33,886 nt of DNA, from positions 1 through 33,886 of the forward strand of contig SHVZ01000038.1 in NCBI GenBank assembly GCA_009694025.1, written 5' to 3'. The notes beneath the pieces were generated by a model, which was not told where the DNA came from, did not search any database, and saw nothing but the letters and a program-made list of their open reading frames with translations. Positions 8,542 through 17,229 of this stretch are shown here, piece after piece (position 1 is the stretch's first letter; each line of letters starts with the position of its first letter). Both the position numbers and the translations under genes were made by a program. The DNA comes from Alphaproteobacteria bacterium. Lineage in GTDB: Bacteria; Pseudomonadota; Alphaproteobacteria; SHVZ01.

Positions 8542-9573
8542 ATGATCGTCGAGCTGAACGAGAGGTCCCGGGAGATTTTCCGGCGGGTGGTCGAGGCGTT
8601 CGTCGAGACCGGCGAGCCCGTCGGCTCGCGCACGATCTCGCGCCGGCTCGGCGTCCAGCTGTCGCCGGCGACCATCCGCAACGTCATGGCCGACCTCGAG
8701 GAGGCCGGGCTCCTGTATGCGCCCCATACCTCCGCCGGGCGCCTTCCGACGGAGGCCGGCCTGCGGCTGTTCGTCGACGGCCTGCTGGAGGTCGGCAGCC
8801 TGACCGACGCGGAGCGCCAGAGCATCGACGGCCAATGCGCTGCCGTCGGCCGCAGCCTGACCGAGGTGCTGGAGCAGGTCTCCGCGACCATCTCCGGGCT
8901 CACCCATTGCGCCGGTCTCGTCTATTCGCCGAAGATCGAGAAGGCGCTGAAGCATATCGAGTTCGTCCCGCTCGGCCCCGGCCGCGCCCTGGTGGTCATC
9001 GTCAGCGAGGGCGGCCTGGTCGAGAACCGGGTACTCGAGCTGGCGCCGGGCATCACTCCCTCGATGCTGATCGAGGCCGGCAACTTCCTGAACGCGCGTG
9101 TCGCCGGCCTGACGCTGGACGAGGCCCGCAGCCAGGTGATGACCGAGATCCAGCAGCAGCGGGCCCAGCTCGACGAGTTGACCCGACGTGTGGTCGAGGC
9201 CGGCATCGCGACCTGGAGCGGCAGCGACGGCGGCCACCTGATCGTGCGCGGCCGCGCCCATCTCCTTGACGACGTCAACGCCATCGGCGATCTCGAGCGC
9301 ATCCGCTCGCTCTTCGACACGCTCGAGACTCGGCAGTCGCTGCTGCGGCTGATCGACGCGACCTCGCTCGCCGAGGGTGTGCAGATCTTCATCGGCGCCG
9401 AGAACGAGCTGTTCCAGGTCGCCGGCTGCGCCATGATCGTGGCGCCTTTCTCCAACGGCCACGAGCGCGTGGTCGGCGCGATCGGCGTGGTCGGGCCGAT
9501 GCGGATGAACTATGCCCGCATCATCCCGATGGTCGACTACACGGCGAAGCTGATCGGCCGCCTTCTGGGTTAA
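8542..9573 (+). CDS. hrcA: Heat-inducible transcription repressor HrcA
   Basis: Repressor of class I heat-shock genes; it binds the CIRCE inverted repeat, usually upstream of groESL, and depends on GroEL for activity. 343 aa. N-terminal winged helix about 1-75 (NERSREIFRRVVEAFVETGEPVGSR, in which GEPVGSRTIS is typical, then SPATIRNVMADLEEAGLL), then PHTSAGRLPT and the long C-terminal dimerisation/GAF-like region ending GVVGPMRMNYARIIPMVDYTAKLI, the standard HrcA tail. The ATG at 8542 has AGGAG 12 bp upstream. It heads the plus-strand pair hrcA-grpE, divergent from rph. Confidence 0.96.
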   Translation: MIVELNERSREIFRRVVEAFVETGEPVGSRTISRRLGVQLSPATIRNVMADLEEAGLLYAPHTSAGRLPTEAGLRLFVDGLLEVGSLTDAERQSIDGQCAAVGRSLTEVLEQVSATISGLTHCAGLVYSPKIEKALKHIEFVPLGPGRALVVIVSEGGLVENRVLELAPGITPSMLIEAGNFLNARVAGLTLDEARSQVMTEIQQQRAQLDELTRRVVEAGIATWSGSDGGHLIVRGRAHLLDDVNAIGDLERIRSLFDTLETRQSLLRLIDATSLAEGVQIFIGAENELFQVAGCAMIVAPFSNGHERVVGAIGVVGPMRMNYARIIPMVDYTAKLIGRLLG

Positions 9574-9596
9574 TTTCCGTATCGACGAGGATGGTG

Positions 9597-10175
9597 ATGA
9601 GCGACGAGACCAAGACCGGCGGGTCCGGCCCCGAGACCGAGCCGGCCAATGACGCACCTCCCGCCAGCCGGGAGGCCGAGCTCGAGATCGAGCTGAAGAA
9701 GGTCAAGGACCAGCTCCTCAGGGCCGTCGCCGAGGCCGAGAACGGCCGCCGGCGCGCCGAGCGCGAGCGCGACGAAGTCCGCCGCTACGGCGCGGCCGCG
9801 CTGGCCCGCGACATCCTGCAGATCTCCGATAATCTCCGCCGCGCCCTCGAGCTGGTGCCCGCGGAGGCACGGAAGGCGAGCGAGGTGCTGGATGCGCTCC
9901 TGGTCGGCCTTGAGGCGACCGAGCGCGAAGTTCTGGCGGCCTTCGAGAAGAACGGCATCAAGAAGGTGACGCCGCTCGGCGAGCGCTTCGACTACAACCT
10001 GCATCAGGCGATGTTCGAGGCCGAGAACACCGGCAAGCCGCCGGGAACCGTGGTCCAGGTGATGCAGCCGGGCTACGTGCTGCACGACCGCCTGCTCCGA
10101 CCCGCGATGGTCGGCGTCGCCAAGGGCCAGTCCTCGGACCAGCCGCCGGTCGAGCGCGTCGACGAGAGGGCCTAG
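9597..10175 (+). CDS. grpE: Co-chaperone GrpE
   Basis: Nucleotide exchange factor for DnaK; cytoplasmic homodimer. 192 aa. Acidic disordered N-terminus, long coiled coil about 28-70 (charged, rich in E/R/K: EAELEIELKKVKDQLLRAVAEAEN), a four-helix bundle, then the C-terminal beta-wing with FDYNLHQAMFE and GTVVQVMQPGYVLHDRLLRPAMVGVAKG, the GrpE signature. Two in-frame ATGs exist at 9591 and 9597. GAGG ends at 9590, directly against the first and 6 bp from the second, so 9597 is preferred. It begins 23 bp after the hrcA stop. dnaK is not adjacent, as is usual in this class. Confidence 0.95.
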   Translation: MSDETKTGGSGPETEPANDAPPASREAELEIELKKVKDQLLRAVAEAENGRRRAERERDEVRRYGAAALARDILQISDNLRRALELVPAEARKASEVLDALLVGLEATEREVLAAFEKNGIKKVTPLGERFDYNLHQAMFEAENTGKPPGTVVQVMQPGYVLHDRLLRPAMVGVAKGQSSDQPPVERVDERA

Positions 10176-10303
10176 GCACGTCCGCGCGTCGGATTCTGTT
10201 GAGGGACGGTCGACCGCTCACAGTCTCAGCGTCTGTTCGTAGAAACGCTTGGCAGCCCCAAACGGGCCGTGCAGATTTGCCGTGAACCAACCATCACAAA
10301 CGG

Positions 10304-10681
10304 ATGTACTCCATGCGAAATGCGCTCGCGTTGTTCTGCGGTCTGGTGGCGTTCGGCCTCGGGCAGATCGCACATGCTCAAGGCAAACAGGATTTCACGC
10401 TGATGAACGCGACCGGCTACGTCATCAGCCACGTCTATGTCTCGCCGAGCAAGGAAAACGACTGGGGCGACGACATCCTCGGCAAGAGCTCGATGGACGA
10501 TGACGAAGTGGTGCCGATCGTGTTCTCGCGCAAAGAGAGGACCTGCGATTGGGACCTGAAGGTCACCTACGAGGACGACAACTCGAGCGTCATCTGGCGC
10601 GGCTTCGATCTCTGCAAGGTCACGAAGATCACCATCAAGTACAACCGCAAGACCGACACGACGAGCGCGATCTGGGAGTAA
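10304..10681 (+). CDS. Small secreted protein of unknown function
   Basis: 125 aa. I recognise no catalytic domain. Residues 4-25 form a Sec signal peptide (hydrophobic ALALFCGLVAFGLGQ, cleavage likely after AHA), leaving about 100 mature residues. The mature part is rich in beta-strand-like stretches: FTLMNATGYVISHVYVSP, DDILGKSSMDDDE, CDWDLKVTYEDD, WRGFDLC. It holds two cysteines that could form a disulfide in the periplasm. Small proteins with the same DFTL-N-TGY / VSP / CDWDLKV-Y pattern occur widely in alphaproteobacteria with no known role. An ATG at 10313 gives a shorter signal peptide and may be the true start; neither has a clear ribosome site. It is 128 bp after grpE and convergent with tctA. 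Confidence 0.75.
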   Translation: MYSMRNALALFCGLVAFGLGQIAHAQGKQDFTLMNATGYVISHVYVSPSKENDWGDDILGKSSMDDDEVVPIVFSRKERTCDWDLKVTYEDDNSSVIWRGFDLCKVTKITIKYNRKTDTTSAIWE

Positions 10682-10686
10682 TCCGT

Positions 10687-10737
10687 CCGTCGACGGTCCC
10701 GGCTGTCGACGGGCACCTCTCCTTCGGGAGAGGCGCC
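10687..10737. terminator. Two consecutive hairpins between convergent genes
   Basis: First hairpin: CCGTCGAC (10687-10694) and GTCGACGG (10705-10712) with a 10-nt loop. Second: CCTCTCC (10716-10722), loop TTCG, GGAGAGG (10727-10733), extended outward by GGC/GCC. Both lie in the 59-bp gap between the secreted-protein gene and the tctA stop. They lack strong T-tracts, so a bidirectional terminator is probable but not proven. Confidence 0.6.
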
Positions 10738-10740
10738 GTC

Positions 10741-12231
10741 TTACGAGCGCGCACGCGTCCACCATCGGTAGATGTACGGGCTGAGCACGGCGAGCGCCGC
10801 CAGGACCAGGAGCGTCAACGACAGCGGCCGGGTCACGAGCACGGTGACGTCGCCTTGGGCGATGGTCATGGCGCGGCGGAACTCCTGCTCGGCCAGCGGA
10901 CCTAGGATCATGCCGATGATCACCGGCGCGGTCGGGAAGTCGTACTTCCGCATCAGGAAGCCGATGCCGCCGATGGCGTACAACAAGATCAGGTCGATCG
11001 GCGACTGGCTGATGCCATAGGTGCCGATGGTGGCGAAGACCAGGATGCCGCCATAGAGCAGCGGCGCCGGGATCGCCAGGATCTTCACCCAGAGCCCGAC
11101 CAGCGGCAGGTTGAGCACCAGCAGCATGACGTTGCCGATATAGAGGCTGGCGATCAGGCCCCAGACCAGGTTCGCCTGGGTCATCAGGAGCTGCGGCCCC
11201 GGATTGATGCCGTAGCTCTGGAGCGCCGAGAGCATGATCGCCGCCGTCGCCGATGTGGGAAGGCCGAGGGTCAGCATCGGCACGAGGACGCCCGCGGCCG
11301 ACGCGTTGTTGGCGGCCTCCGGCCCGGCGACGCCCTCGATCGCGCCGTGGCCGAACTCCTCCGGCTTCTTCGAGAGCTTTTTCTCCACGTAGTAGGAGAG
11401 GAAGGTCGGAACCTCGGCGCCGCCGGCCGGCATCGCCCCGATCGGGAAGCCGATCGCCGCCCCCCTGAACCACGCCTTCCAGGATCTCGCCCAATCCTCG
11501 CGCGTCATCCACAGCGAGTCCTTGACCGGCAGGATCTCGTCCCGGCCGTAGCGGTGACGGGCGGCCAGGTACAGCGTCTCGCCGACGGCGAAGAGGCCGA
11601 CGGCGACGACGATGACGTTGACCCCGTCCAGAAGCTCGAGGATGCCGAAGGTGAACCGCGCCTGGCCGGTCTGCAGGTCGATGCCGATCAACCCGAGCCA
11701 GATGCCGAAGAAGAGGCTGGTCAGCCCCCGGATCGCCGAGTTGCCGAGCACCGCCGACACCGTGACGAAGGCGAGGATCATCAGCGAGAAATATTCGGCC
11801 GGCCCGAATTTGAGCGCGAAGTCGACGACGATCGGAGCGACGAAGGTCAAGCCCAGGGTGCCGACGGTGCCGGCGACGAACGAGCCGATGGCCGCGGTCG
11901 CGAGCGCCGCCCCGCCGCGGCCGCGGCGCGCCATCTTGTTGCCTTCGAGCGAGGTGATGATCGACGCGCTCTCGCCCGGCGTGTTCAGCAGGATCGAGGT
12001 GGTCGAGCCGCCGTACATGGCGCCGTAGTAGATGCCGGCGAAGAGGATGAAGACGCCGGTCGCATCGACCTTGTAGGTGATGGGCAGCAGGAGCGCGATG
12101 GTCAGCGCCGGGCCCAGGCCCGGGAGCACGCCGATCGCGGTTCCGAGGACGACGCCGGTGAACGACCAGACGAGGTTCATCGGCGTCAACGCCACGCCGA
12201 AGCCGTTGGCGAGCTGGGCCAGCGTATCCAT
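10741..12231 (-). CDS. tctA: Tripartite tricarboxylate transporter, large permease TctA
   Basis: Large inner-membrane subunit (about 12 helices) of a TTT-family secondary transporter that takes up carboxylates delivered by the periplasmic TctC receptor. 496 aa, the normal length. Conserved sites: [19 protein letters not shown] near the N-terminus, the family signature [15 protein letters not shown], and the second half [20 protein letters not shown] with [18 protein letters not shown]. The ATG at 12231 overlaps the tctB stop by one base (TGATG). Substrate not deducible. Last gene of the tctC-tctB-tctA operon. Confidence 0.94.
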   Translation of the reverse strand: MDTLAQLANGFGVALTPMNLVWSFTGVVLGTAIGVLPGLGPALTIALLLPITYKVDATGVFILFAGIYYGAMYGGSTTSILLNTPGESASIITSLEGNKMARRGRGGAALATAAIGSFVAGTVGTLGLTFVAPIVVDFALKFGPAEYFSLMILAFVTVSAVLGNSAIRGLTSLFFGIWLGLIGIDLQTGQARFTFGILELLDGVNVIVVAVGLFAVGETLYLAARHRYGRDEILPVKDSLWMTREDWARSWKAWFRGAAIGFPIGAMPAGGAEVPTFLSYYVEKKLSKKPEEFGHGAIEGVAGPEAANNASAAGVLVPMLTLGLPTSATAAIMLSALQSYGINPGPQLLMTQANLVWGLIASLYIGNVMLLVLNLPLVGLWVKILAIPAPLLYGGILVFATIGTYGISQSPIDLILLYAIGGIGFLMRKYDFPTAPVIIGMILGPLAEQEFRRAMTIAQGDVTVLVTRPLSLTLLVLAALAVLSPYIYRWWTRARS

Positions 12232-12704
12232 CAGAGGAAGCTTTCGAGGAGACCCGCCCCCATGTTGATGCCGAGGACCCGGGCGAAGCCGAGGTAGCAG
12301 ACCATGGCGAAGACGAAGGCGATGGCGAGGTCGCGGGCGGTCTTCCGGCTGCCGAAGGCGCGTGCCACCGAGGCGAACAGCACGGTCGATGCCAGGATGA
12401 AGCCGAGAAGGCCGATCAGCGCGACATTGAAGACAAGGCCGAAGCCGAGCCAGCCGAGCGCCCGCCAGTCCGTCGGACTCGCCTCCCCCTCCGCCTCGGC
12501 CCTCCACCGGCCGGCCCAGGCCTGCCAGAGGAGGGTCAGCCCGAGCAGGATCAGGCTTGCCGAGACCATGGTCGGGAAGACCTTGGGGCCGACCTTGGCA
12601 TAGGCCGGCGTCATCGGGATCAGCGTCGTCTGCCAGCCGACGACGATGCCGACCGTGACGACGCCGACTGCAACCGCGATCGCGCCGGCCGAGCCTTCCC
12701 GCAT
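12231..12704 (-). CDS. tctB: Tripartite tricarboxylate transporter, small permease TctB
   Basis: Small membrane subunit with four predicted helices: residues about 7-25, 44-62, 83-108 and 125-143. 157 aa. It starts [16 protein letters not shown] at the ATG at 12704 with a strong GGGGGAG ribosome site. The pattern [30 protein letters not shown] is typical of TctB. It is coupled to tctA by TGATG and separated from tctC by 140 bp holding a strong hairpin. Confidence 0.88.
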   Translation of the reverse strand: MREGSAGAIAVAVGVVTVGIVVGWQTTLIPMTPAYAKVGPKVFPTMVSASLILLGLTLLWQAWAGRWRAEAEGEASPTDWRALGWLGFGLVFNVALIGLLGFILASTVLFASVARAFGSRKTARDLAIAFVFAMVCYLGFARVLGINMGAGLLESFL

Positions 12705-12787
12705 GCGTTCTCCCCCTCGCCGCCTGACCGCTCCATTGTCGCTTGGAGCTTGGGAGGCACTCAACTCAGCAAGACTCGCATCGAACT

Positions 12788-12820
12788 CCCTCTCCCCCGC
12801 GCCATGCGCGGGGGAGAGGG
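12788..12820. repeat. Perfect 15-bp inverted repeat (hairpin) between tctC and tctB
   Basis: CCCTCTCCCCCGCGC and GCGCGGGGGAGAGGG are exact reverse complements with a CAT loop. In the tctC-tctB transcript it would fold into a very stable stem-loop without a T-run, fitting a 3' stabiliser or attenuator that lets the receptor outnumber the permease. Short GC-rich palindromes of this CTCTCCCC...GGGGAGAG type are also often dispersed intergenic repeats in alphaproteobacteria. Confidence 0.75.
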
Positions 12821-12844
12821 CACGAACCGGAGGAGGTGTTTCGC

Positions 12845-13825
12845 TTACGCCAAGCCGAGGTTCTTCAGGATGGCCTCGATGCGCACGTTCTCGGACTTGA
12901 TGTAGTCTTCGTAAGCCTTGCCGGTCAGCAGGATGCCCATCCAGTCGCGCTTCTGCAGCTCGTCCTTCCAGGCTTGGCTGTTGGCCATGGCCTCGACCAT
13001 CTTGGTGAGCTTCTCGCGCTCGGCGTCGGTGACGCCCGGCGGGGCGAAGACGCCGCGCCAGTTGAACAGCTCGACGTCGATCCCCTGCTCCTTCAGCGTC
13101 GGCACGTCGAGGCCCGGCACGCGCTTGTCGGAGGAGATGGCGAGGGCCCGGAGCTTGCCGGCCTTCACCTGCTCGGAGAACTCGCCCCAGCCGGAGACGC
13201 CGCAGGTCACCTGGTTGCCGAGCAGCGCCGCCTGGGCGGGGCCGCCGCCGGCGAAGGCGACATAGGCGGCCTTCTTCGGGTCGAGGCCCTGGCTTTGGCA
13301 GATCATGCCGACCAGGATGTGGTCGGTGCCGCCGGCCGAGCCGCCGGCCCAGGAGACCGAGCCCACATCCTTCTTCAACTGCTCGACCAGGCTCTTCATG
13401 TCCTTGTGGGGCGAGGGACCGGGGACGACGACCACCTCGAACTCACCGGTCAGCCGCGCCAGCGGCAGGGTCTGCGACAGGTTGACCGGGCTCTTGTTGG
13501 CGATGAGCGCGCCGACCATCACCATGCCGGCGACCATGATGCTGTTCGGCCGGCCCTTCCACTGATTGACGAACTGCGGCAGGCCGACGGCGCCGCCGGC
13601 GCCGCCGACATTGGTCACCTGGGCCGCGTTGATCTGCTTGTTCGCCTTCAGCACCGCCTCGATAGTGCGGCCGGTCTGGTCCCAGCCGCCGCCGGGCGCC
13701 GCCGGCACGAAGATCTGCAGCGTGTCGATGGCCTGGGCGAGTACCCGGCCGCTCAAGCCGGCACCGGCCACGAGCGCGGTCGAGCCGGCGAGGCTCGCCA
13801 TCAACATGTCACGACGGGTCCACAT
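12845..13825 (-). CDS. tctC: Tripartite tricarboxylate transporter receptor, TctC/Bug family
   Basis: Periplasmic solute-binding protein that delivers a carboxylate-type ligand to TctAB. 326 aa from the ATG at 13825, which has GGGAG 8 bp upstream; the ATG at 13831 is only 2 bp from that site. The N-terminus TRRDMLMASLAGSTALVAG, with cleavage probably after VLA, carries a twin arginine and may use the Tat route. Bug-family hallmarks: IFVPAAPGGGWDQTGRTIE near the mature N-terminus, VTNVGGAGGAVGL, VSWAGGSAGGTDHI, and WRGVFAPPGVTD. The ligand is not deducible. First gene of the operon. Confidence 0.92.
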   Translation of the reverse strand: MWTRRDMLMASLAGSTALVAGAGLSGRVLAQAIDTLQIFVPAAPGGGWDQTGRTIEAVLKANKQINAAQVTNVGGAGGAVGLPQFVNQWKGRPNSIMVAGMVMVGALIANKSPVNLSQTLPLARLTGEFEVVVVPGPSPHKDMKSLVEQLKKDVGSVSWAGGSAGGTDHILVGMICQSQGLDPKKAAYVAFAGGGPAQAALLGNQVTCGVSGWGEFSEQVKAGKLRALAISSDKRVPGLDVPTLKEQGIDVELFNWRGVFAPPGVTDAEREKLTKMVEAMANSQAWKDELQKRDWMGILLTGKAYEDYIKSENVRIEAILKNLGLA

Positions 13826-14007
13826 GAACATTTCTCCCTTGGTTGGGCCGGTCCGGAGCCTTGTCGGCGCGCAGCGAGCCGATGTCGATCCTCAGTGAAA
13901 CCCATTCCGGCCGGAAAGCAAAGCCGGACCATGGGGTAAGGCGGCTCAGGGCGAGGCTGTCAATTGCAGCCCTCATGCAGAGCCTGTCGGCGCGTGAGGG
14001 CAACCTC
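13826..14007. promoter_or_regulatory. Upstream region of tctC with two operator-like palindromes
   Basis: This 182-bp gap between tctC and the ybaK-like gene holds a perfect 12-bp palindrome TTCCGGCCGGAA (13905-13916) and a near-palindrome GGCTG-T-CAATTG-CAGCC (13955-13971, one extra base). Both lie 80-150 bp upstream of the tctC start and could be operators. No regulator gene is adjacent and no promoter hexamers stand out. Confidence 0.35.
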
Positions 14008-14487
14008 TCACCCCGCGATCGGGGCGACCAGCGGCCTGGCGACGGCGAGATATGACGCGGTTGCCAGGAACATCGAGCGGTCGAGGCGGCCGGCGTTGAA
14101 GGCGATGCGCTCGTGGGTCAGGAGATTGGGATCGACCACCACCACGAGCTCGTCCGAGAGCGAGAACGGCGGCACCGCCCCCATATCGCAGTCGGTCAGC
14201 CGCCTCGCCTCCTCCGGCGCCGCCAGCGCCGCCTTCCTGCCACCGACGGCGCGCGCGATGGCGCCGAAATCGACCCGGCGGTCGCCGGGCAGAACGGCGA
14301 GCACGAATTTCCGCCCGCCGGCGGTCTTGACCACCACCACCATCGCCTTCGCCGCCTGGGAGGGATGGTTGCCGCGGATCTTGCTGATGACCTCGCTCCG
14401 CCCCTCCGGCGCGTGCTCGACTATCCGGAAGTCGGCCTTCTCCGCTTCGAGAAGGGTGACCAGCCGGTCGAAGACATCGGCCGTCAC
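14008..14487 (-). CDS. YbaK/ProX-type aminoacyl-tRNA deacylase
   Basis: Free-standing trans-editing domain expected to hydrolyse mis-acylated tRNA (Cys-tRNA-Pro, Ala-tRNA-Pro or related). 159 aa. It starts at the GTG at 14487, overlapping the aldo/keto reductase stop as GTGA with GGAG 6 bp upstream; no better ATG lies in frame. Family features: FRIVEHAPEGRSEVISKIRG at the N-terminus, AAKAMVVVVK with the conserved lysine, FVLAVLPGDRRVDF, GCDMGAVPPF-like sequence (DCDMGAVPPFSL) and the C-terminal FNAGRLDRSMFL. Which tRNA it edits cannot be told from sequence. Last gene of its minus-strand operon. Confidence 0.85.
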   Translation of the reverse strand: MTADVFDRLVTLLEAEKADFRIVEHAPEGRSEVISKIRGNHPSQAAKAMVVVVKTAGGRKFVLAVLPGDRRVDFGAIARAVGGRKAALAAPEEARRLTDCDMGAVPPFSLSDELVVVVDPNLLTHERIAFNAGRLDRSMFLATASYLAVARPLVAPIAG

Positions 14488-15317
14488 GTCATCTCCAGGC
14501 GGGACTTCTTCTTCGGCGGCGGGAAGGCCGCATCGATCTCGGCCATGTCCGCTTGCGTCAGCGCGAGGTCGAGGGCGGCGCGGTTGGCGCGCAGGTGCTC
14601 GGGCTTCACCGCCTTCGGGATGACGATGGAGTCCGGCCGCGAGAGGCCCCAGGCGAGCGCAACCTGTGCTGCCGTCGCGTCGTGGCGCCTGCCGATCGCC
14701 GCCAGCGCCGCATGTTTCGCAAGCCGCGCCTGATCGACCGGCGAGTACGCCATGATCGGCACCCGGTGCTTTTTCTGCCACGGCAACAGATCGAACTCGA
14801 TGCCGCGCGCCGAGGGGTTGTAGTAGACCTGATTGACCTGGGTCGCCGGGCCGCCGGGAACGCCCCACAACTCCGCCATGTCGTCGGCGTCGAAGTTGCT
14901 GACGCCGTAGTGGCGGATCTTTCCCTCCGCCTTCAGCTTCTGGAACGCCTCCATGGTCTCGGCCAAGGGCGGCCGGTCGCGCCAGTGCAGCAGGTAGAGG
15001 TCGATGCGGTCGGTCTTGAGGCGGCGGAGGCTGCGTTCGCAGGCGACCGGCGCATTCTTCCGCGTGCCGTTGTGCGGATAGAGCTTGGTGAGGAGGAACA
15101 CGTCGTTCCGGCGCCCGGCGATGGCCTCGCCGACCATCTCCTCCGCCCCGCCCTCGCCGTACATTTCGGCGGTGTCGATCAGCGTCATGCCGAGATCGAG
15201 GGCGAGGCGGACGGCGGCGACCTCGTCCTTCCTGACACCGCCGCGCTCGCCCATCTTCCACGTGCCGAGGCCGAGGGCGGGAACCTTTTCACCCGCCGGC
15301 AGCAGAACGGTCCTCAC
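14484..15317 (-). CDS. Aldo/keto reductase
   Basis: NADPH-dependent carbonyl reductase of the AKR superfamily, cytoplasmic; substrate unknown. 277 aa from a GTG at 15317, which overlaps the upstream hydrolase stop as GTGA; the frame runs on to a GTG at 15359 but that would overlap the hydrolase by 46 bp. The catalytic tetrad is visible: D and Y in LIDTAEMYGEG, K in FLLTKLYPH, H in DLYLLHW. Also GLGTWKMGE at the barrel entrance, VNQVYYN, MAYSPVDQ and the NADP-binding IVIPKAVKPEHLRAN. Middle of the operon with the hydrolase and YbaK-like protein. Confidence 0.9.
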   Translation of the reverse strand: MRTVLLPAGEKVPALGLGTWKMGERGGVRKDEVAAVRLALDLGMTLIDTAEMYGEGGAEEMVGEAIAGRRNDVFLLTKLYPHNGTRKNAPVACERSLRRLKTDRIDLYLLHWRDRPPLAETMEAFQKLKAEGKIRHYGVSNFDADDMAELWGVPGGPATQVNQVYYNPSARGIEFDLLPWQKKHRVPIMAYSPVDQARLAKHAALAAIGRRHDATAAQVALAWGLSRPDSIVIPKAVKPEHLRANRAALDLALTQADMAEIDAAFPPPKKKSRLEMT

Positions 15318-17206
15318 CGCTTCTTGGCCTTCCGCGCCTTCGACCAGCGCTTCGACCACACCAGCGCGCCGTCAATGCGGATCTCTGCCTCGATCGAGAG
15401 GTCGTGGGTGGTGGCGACCACGGTCGAGTCGATGGAGGTGGCGCCCACGGGCCGGCGGATCCTGACCTCGGTCTTGGCGATCGAACGTGCCAGGCCGGGC
15501 CGCGACTTCGGCACCGAGACCGTGTAGCTGTGGCGCGCGAACAGCGTCGTCTCCGGGTCGAGGCGCTGGTCCTCGTCGCGGCTGCCGACCAGGCTCACCG
15601 TGCCGGCCGACAGGTCGCGGTCGATCGCCCAGCGCTGGTTGCCGCCGAGATCGCCGGGCCCATGCATGACCTCGGCCTTGCGGAGTCCCCAGTTCGGCTC
15701 GCGCGCCTTCGCCGGCTTGGCCGTCGGCACCACCAGCCGCGTGCCGGCATGTCCGAGGCTGATCGCCGGCTCGCCGTCGGTCGGCCAGATGCGTGGGAAG
15801 TCGGCGAGCGCCACCGACAGGCGGAGCCGGTTTCCGGGGGCAAGGCGATAGGCGGTCGGCCGAAGCTTGACCTTGACCGTTTGCGCGCCCGCCTTGATCT
15901 CGCGAAAGCCCATGGTGATCAGCGTCGATCGGCCGTTGGGCGCCACGTCGGCGAGCTTGAGCGAGAGCGTGCAGGCAGCGGTCGCGGCGAGGTCCAGGCT
16001 CGCCTCGGCGGCGCCCAGGATATCGAGGGCTGACGCCAGCGGCGCACCGGTCAGCGCCAGCGATTGCGCGTCGTCGCGGCTCTGGTCCCACGGCAGGTCC
16101 TGCGGCAGCGCCGTCGACCACGCGTCCCAGGCGATCGACTCGGCGCCGACGGTCGGATCGGCGACATAGGCCGTCCGCCCGTTCCCGGACGAGTCGCCCA
16201 GCGACAGGTCGTCGCCCACCTTGAAGGCGGTTGCCTTGGCCCGGCTCAGCGGCCAGCCGTCCTCGTGCCGCCACTCGGCCTGATGCCCTTGGACATAGAG
16301 GAAGATCGGCGGATCGTTCTCGACGCCGTTCCTGATGCCCTTGAGCCAGCGGTCGAACCAGCGCTCGATCTCGTGCAGGCCCGAGCACGGACCGTCGAGG
16401 GCGGTGTCGGGGAAGGCGTGCTTCCACGGCCCCATCATCAGGCGCTTCGGCGCCTTGATCGCCAGGTGATCGGCGATCGTGTCCTCGGCATAGAGGTCGC
16501 GCCAGCCGCAGATGTTGAAGGTCGGGACCTTGATCTTCGACATGTCGGCGACGCGGGACGTCCACCACTTGTCCTCGGACGGGTGGTCCCACCAGTCGGC
16601 GATCCAGGGCGGATTTCCTGCCAGGTGCTCGCGCCAGACCTTGGCCGACCGCCCGGTCGAATCCTCGAGCAGCGGCGGCATCAGGTTGTAGGCGACCATG
16701 CGCGGGCCCCAATCGGCGTCGCACCAGAAGCCCGTGCGGCAGTCATGGAGGTGGAAGAACCCGCGGCGGATGTCGGAGGTGGCGTGAATGGGCACGATAG
16801 CGGCCAGCGACTTCGGCCGTGTCGCGGCGACCGAGAGCGCGGTGATGCCGGGATAGCTCACCCCCCACATGCCGACCTTGCCGGTGCACCAGCGCTGGGC
16901 CGCGATCCATTCGACCGCCTCGTGGCCGTCCTGGGCCTCCTGGGCCGACATCGGCTCCAGCGCCACGCCGCCGGAATTGCCGAGGCCGCGGATGTCGAGG
17001 GTCAGACATACGTAGCCGCGGCCCGCCATGTAGCGGTTGAAGCCCTCGACCGCGAGCCGGCCGCCGCGGCCGTCCTTGTGGTAGGGCAGGTAGTTGAGCA
17101 GCGCCGGCCACTTCCCCACGCCCGCCGGGCGAAAGAGGTCGGCGGCCAGGTGCACGCCGTCGGACATCGGAATCAGCAGATTCCGTTCGACCACGACCTC
17201 GGCCAT
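15314..17206 (-). CDS. CocE/NonD family hydrolase (peptidase S15 type)
   Basis: Serine alpha/beta hydrolase of the cocaine-esterase / X-Pro dipeptidyl-peptidase family, which cleaves esters, amides or beta-lactam side chains. 630 aa. Catalytic serine S117 in GVSYPG, oxyanion segment near LNYLPYHKD, DIRGLGNSGG before the nucleophile, D237 in NICGWRDLY and H263 in MMGPWKHAFPD complete the triad. The C-terminal 250 residues form the jelly-roll PepX_C domain (YRLAPGNRLRLSVALADFPRIWP). The ATG at 17206 has GGGGG ribosome site. No signal peptide, so probably cytoplasmic. It follows a small ORF and an oxidoreductase on the same strand, suggesting a catabolic operon. Confidence 0.92.
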   Translation of the reverse strand: MAEVVVERNLLIPMSDGVHLAADLFRPAGVGKWPALLNYLPYHKDGRGGRLAVEGFNRYMAGRGYVCLTLDIRGLGNSGGVALEPMSAQEAQDGHEAVEWIAAQRWCTGKVGMWGVSYPGITALSVAATRPKSLAAIVPIHATSDIRRGFFHLHDCRTGFWCDADWGPRMVAYNLMPPLLEDSTGRSAKVWREHLAGNPPWIADWWDHPSEDKWWTSRVADMSKIKVPTFNICGWRDLYAEDTIADHLAIKAPKRLMMGPWKHAFPDTALDGPCSGLHEIERWFDRWLKGIRNGVENDPPIFLYVQGHQAEWRHEDGWPLSRAKATAFKVGDDLSLGDSSGNGRTAYVADPTVGAESIAWDAWSTALPQDLPWDQSRDDAQSLALTGAPLASALDILGAAEASLDLAATAACTLSLKLADVAPNGRSTLITMGFREIKAGAQTVKVKLRPTAYRLAPGNRLRLSVALADFPRIWPTDGEPAISLGHAGTRLVVPTAKPAKAREPNWGLRKAEVMHGPGDLGGNQRWAIDRDLSAGTVSLVGSRDEDQRLDPETTLFARHSYTVSVPKSRPGLARSIAKTEVRIRRPVGATSIDSTVVATTHDLSIEAEIRIDGALVWSKRWSKARKAKKR

Positions 17207-17229
17207 GCGACGCCCCCAGAGTTGATCGG

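Noticed and set aside
14008-15261. A 417-codon frame extending the YbaK-like gene upstream
   Set aside because: The upstream part is the wrong frame of the aldo/keto reductase gene; the GTG at 14487 with GGAG upstream gives the normal family length.
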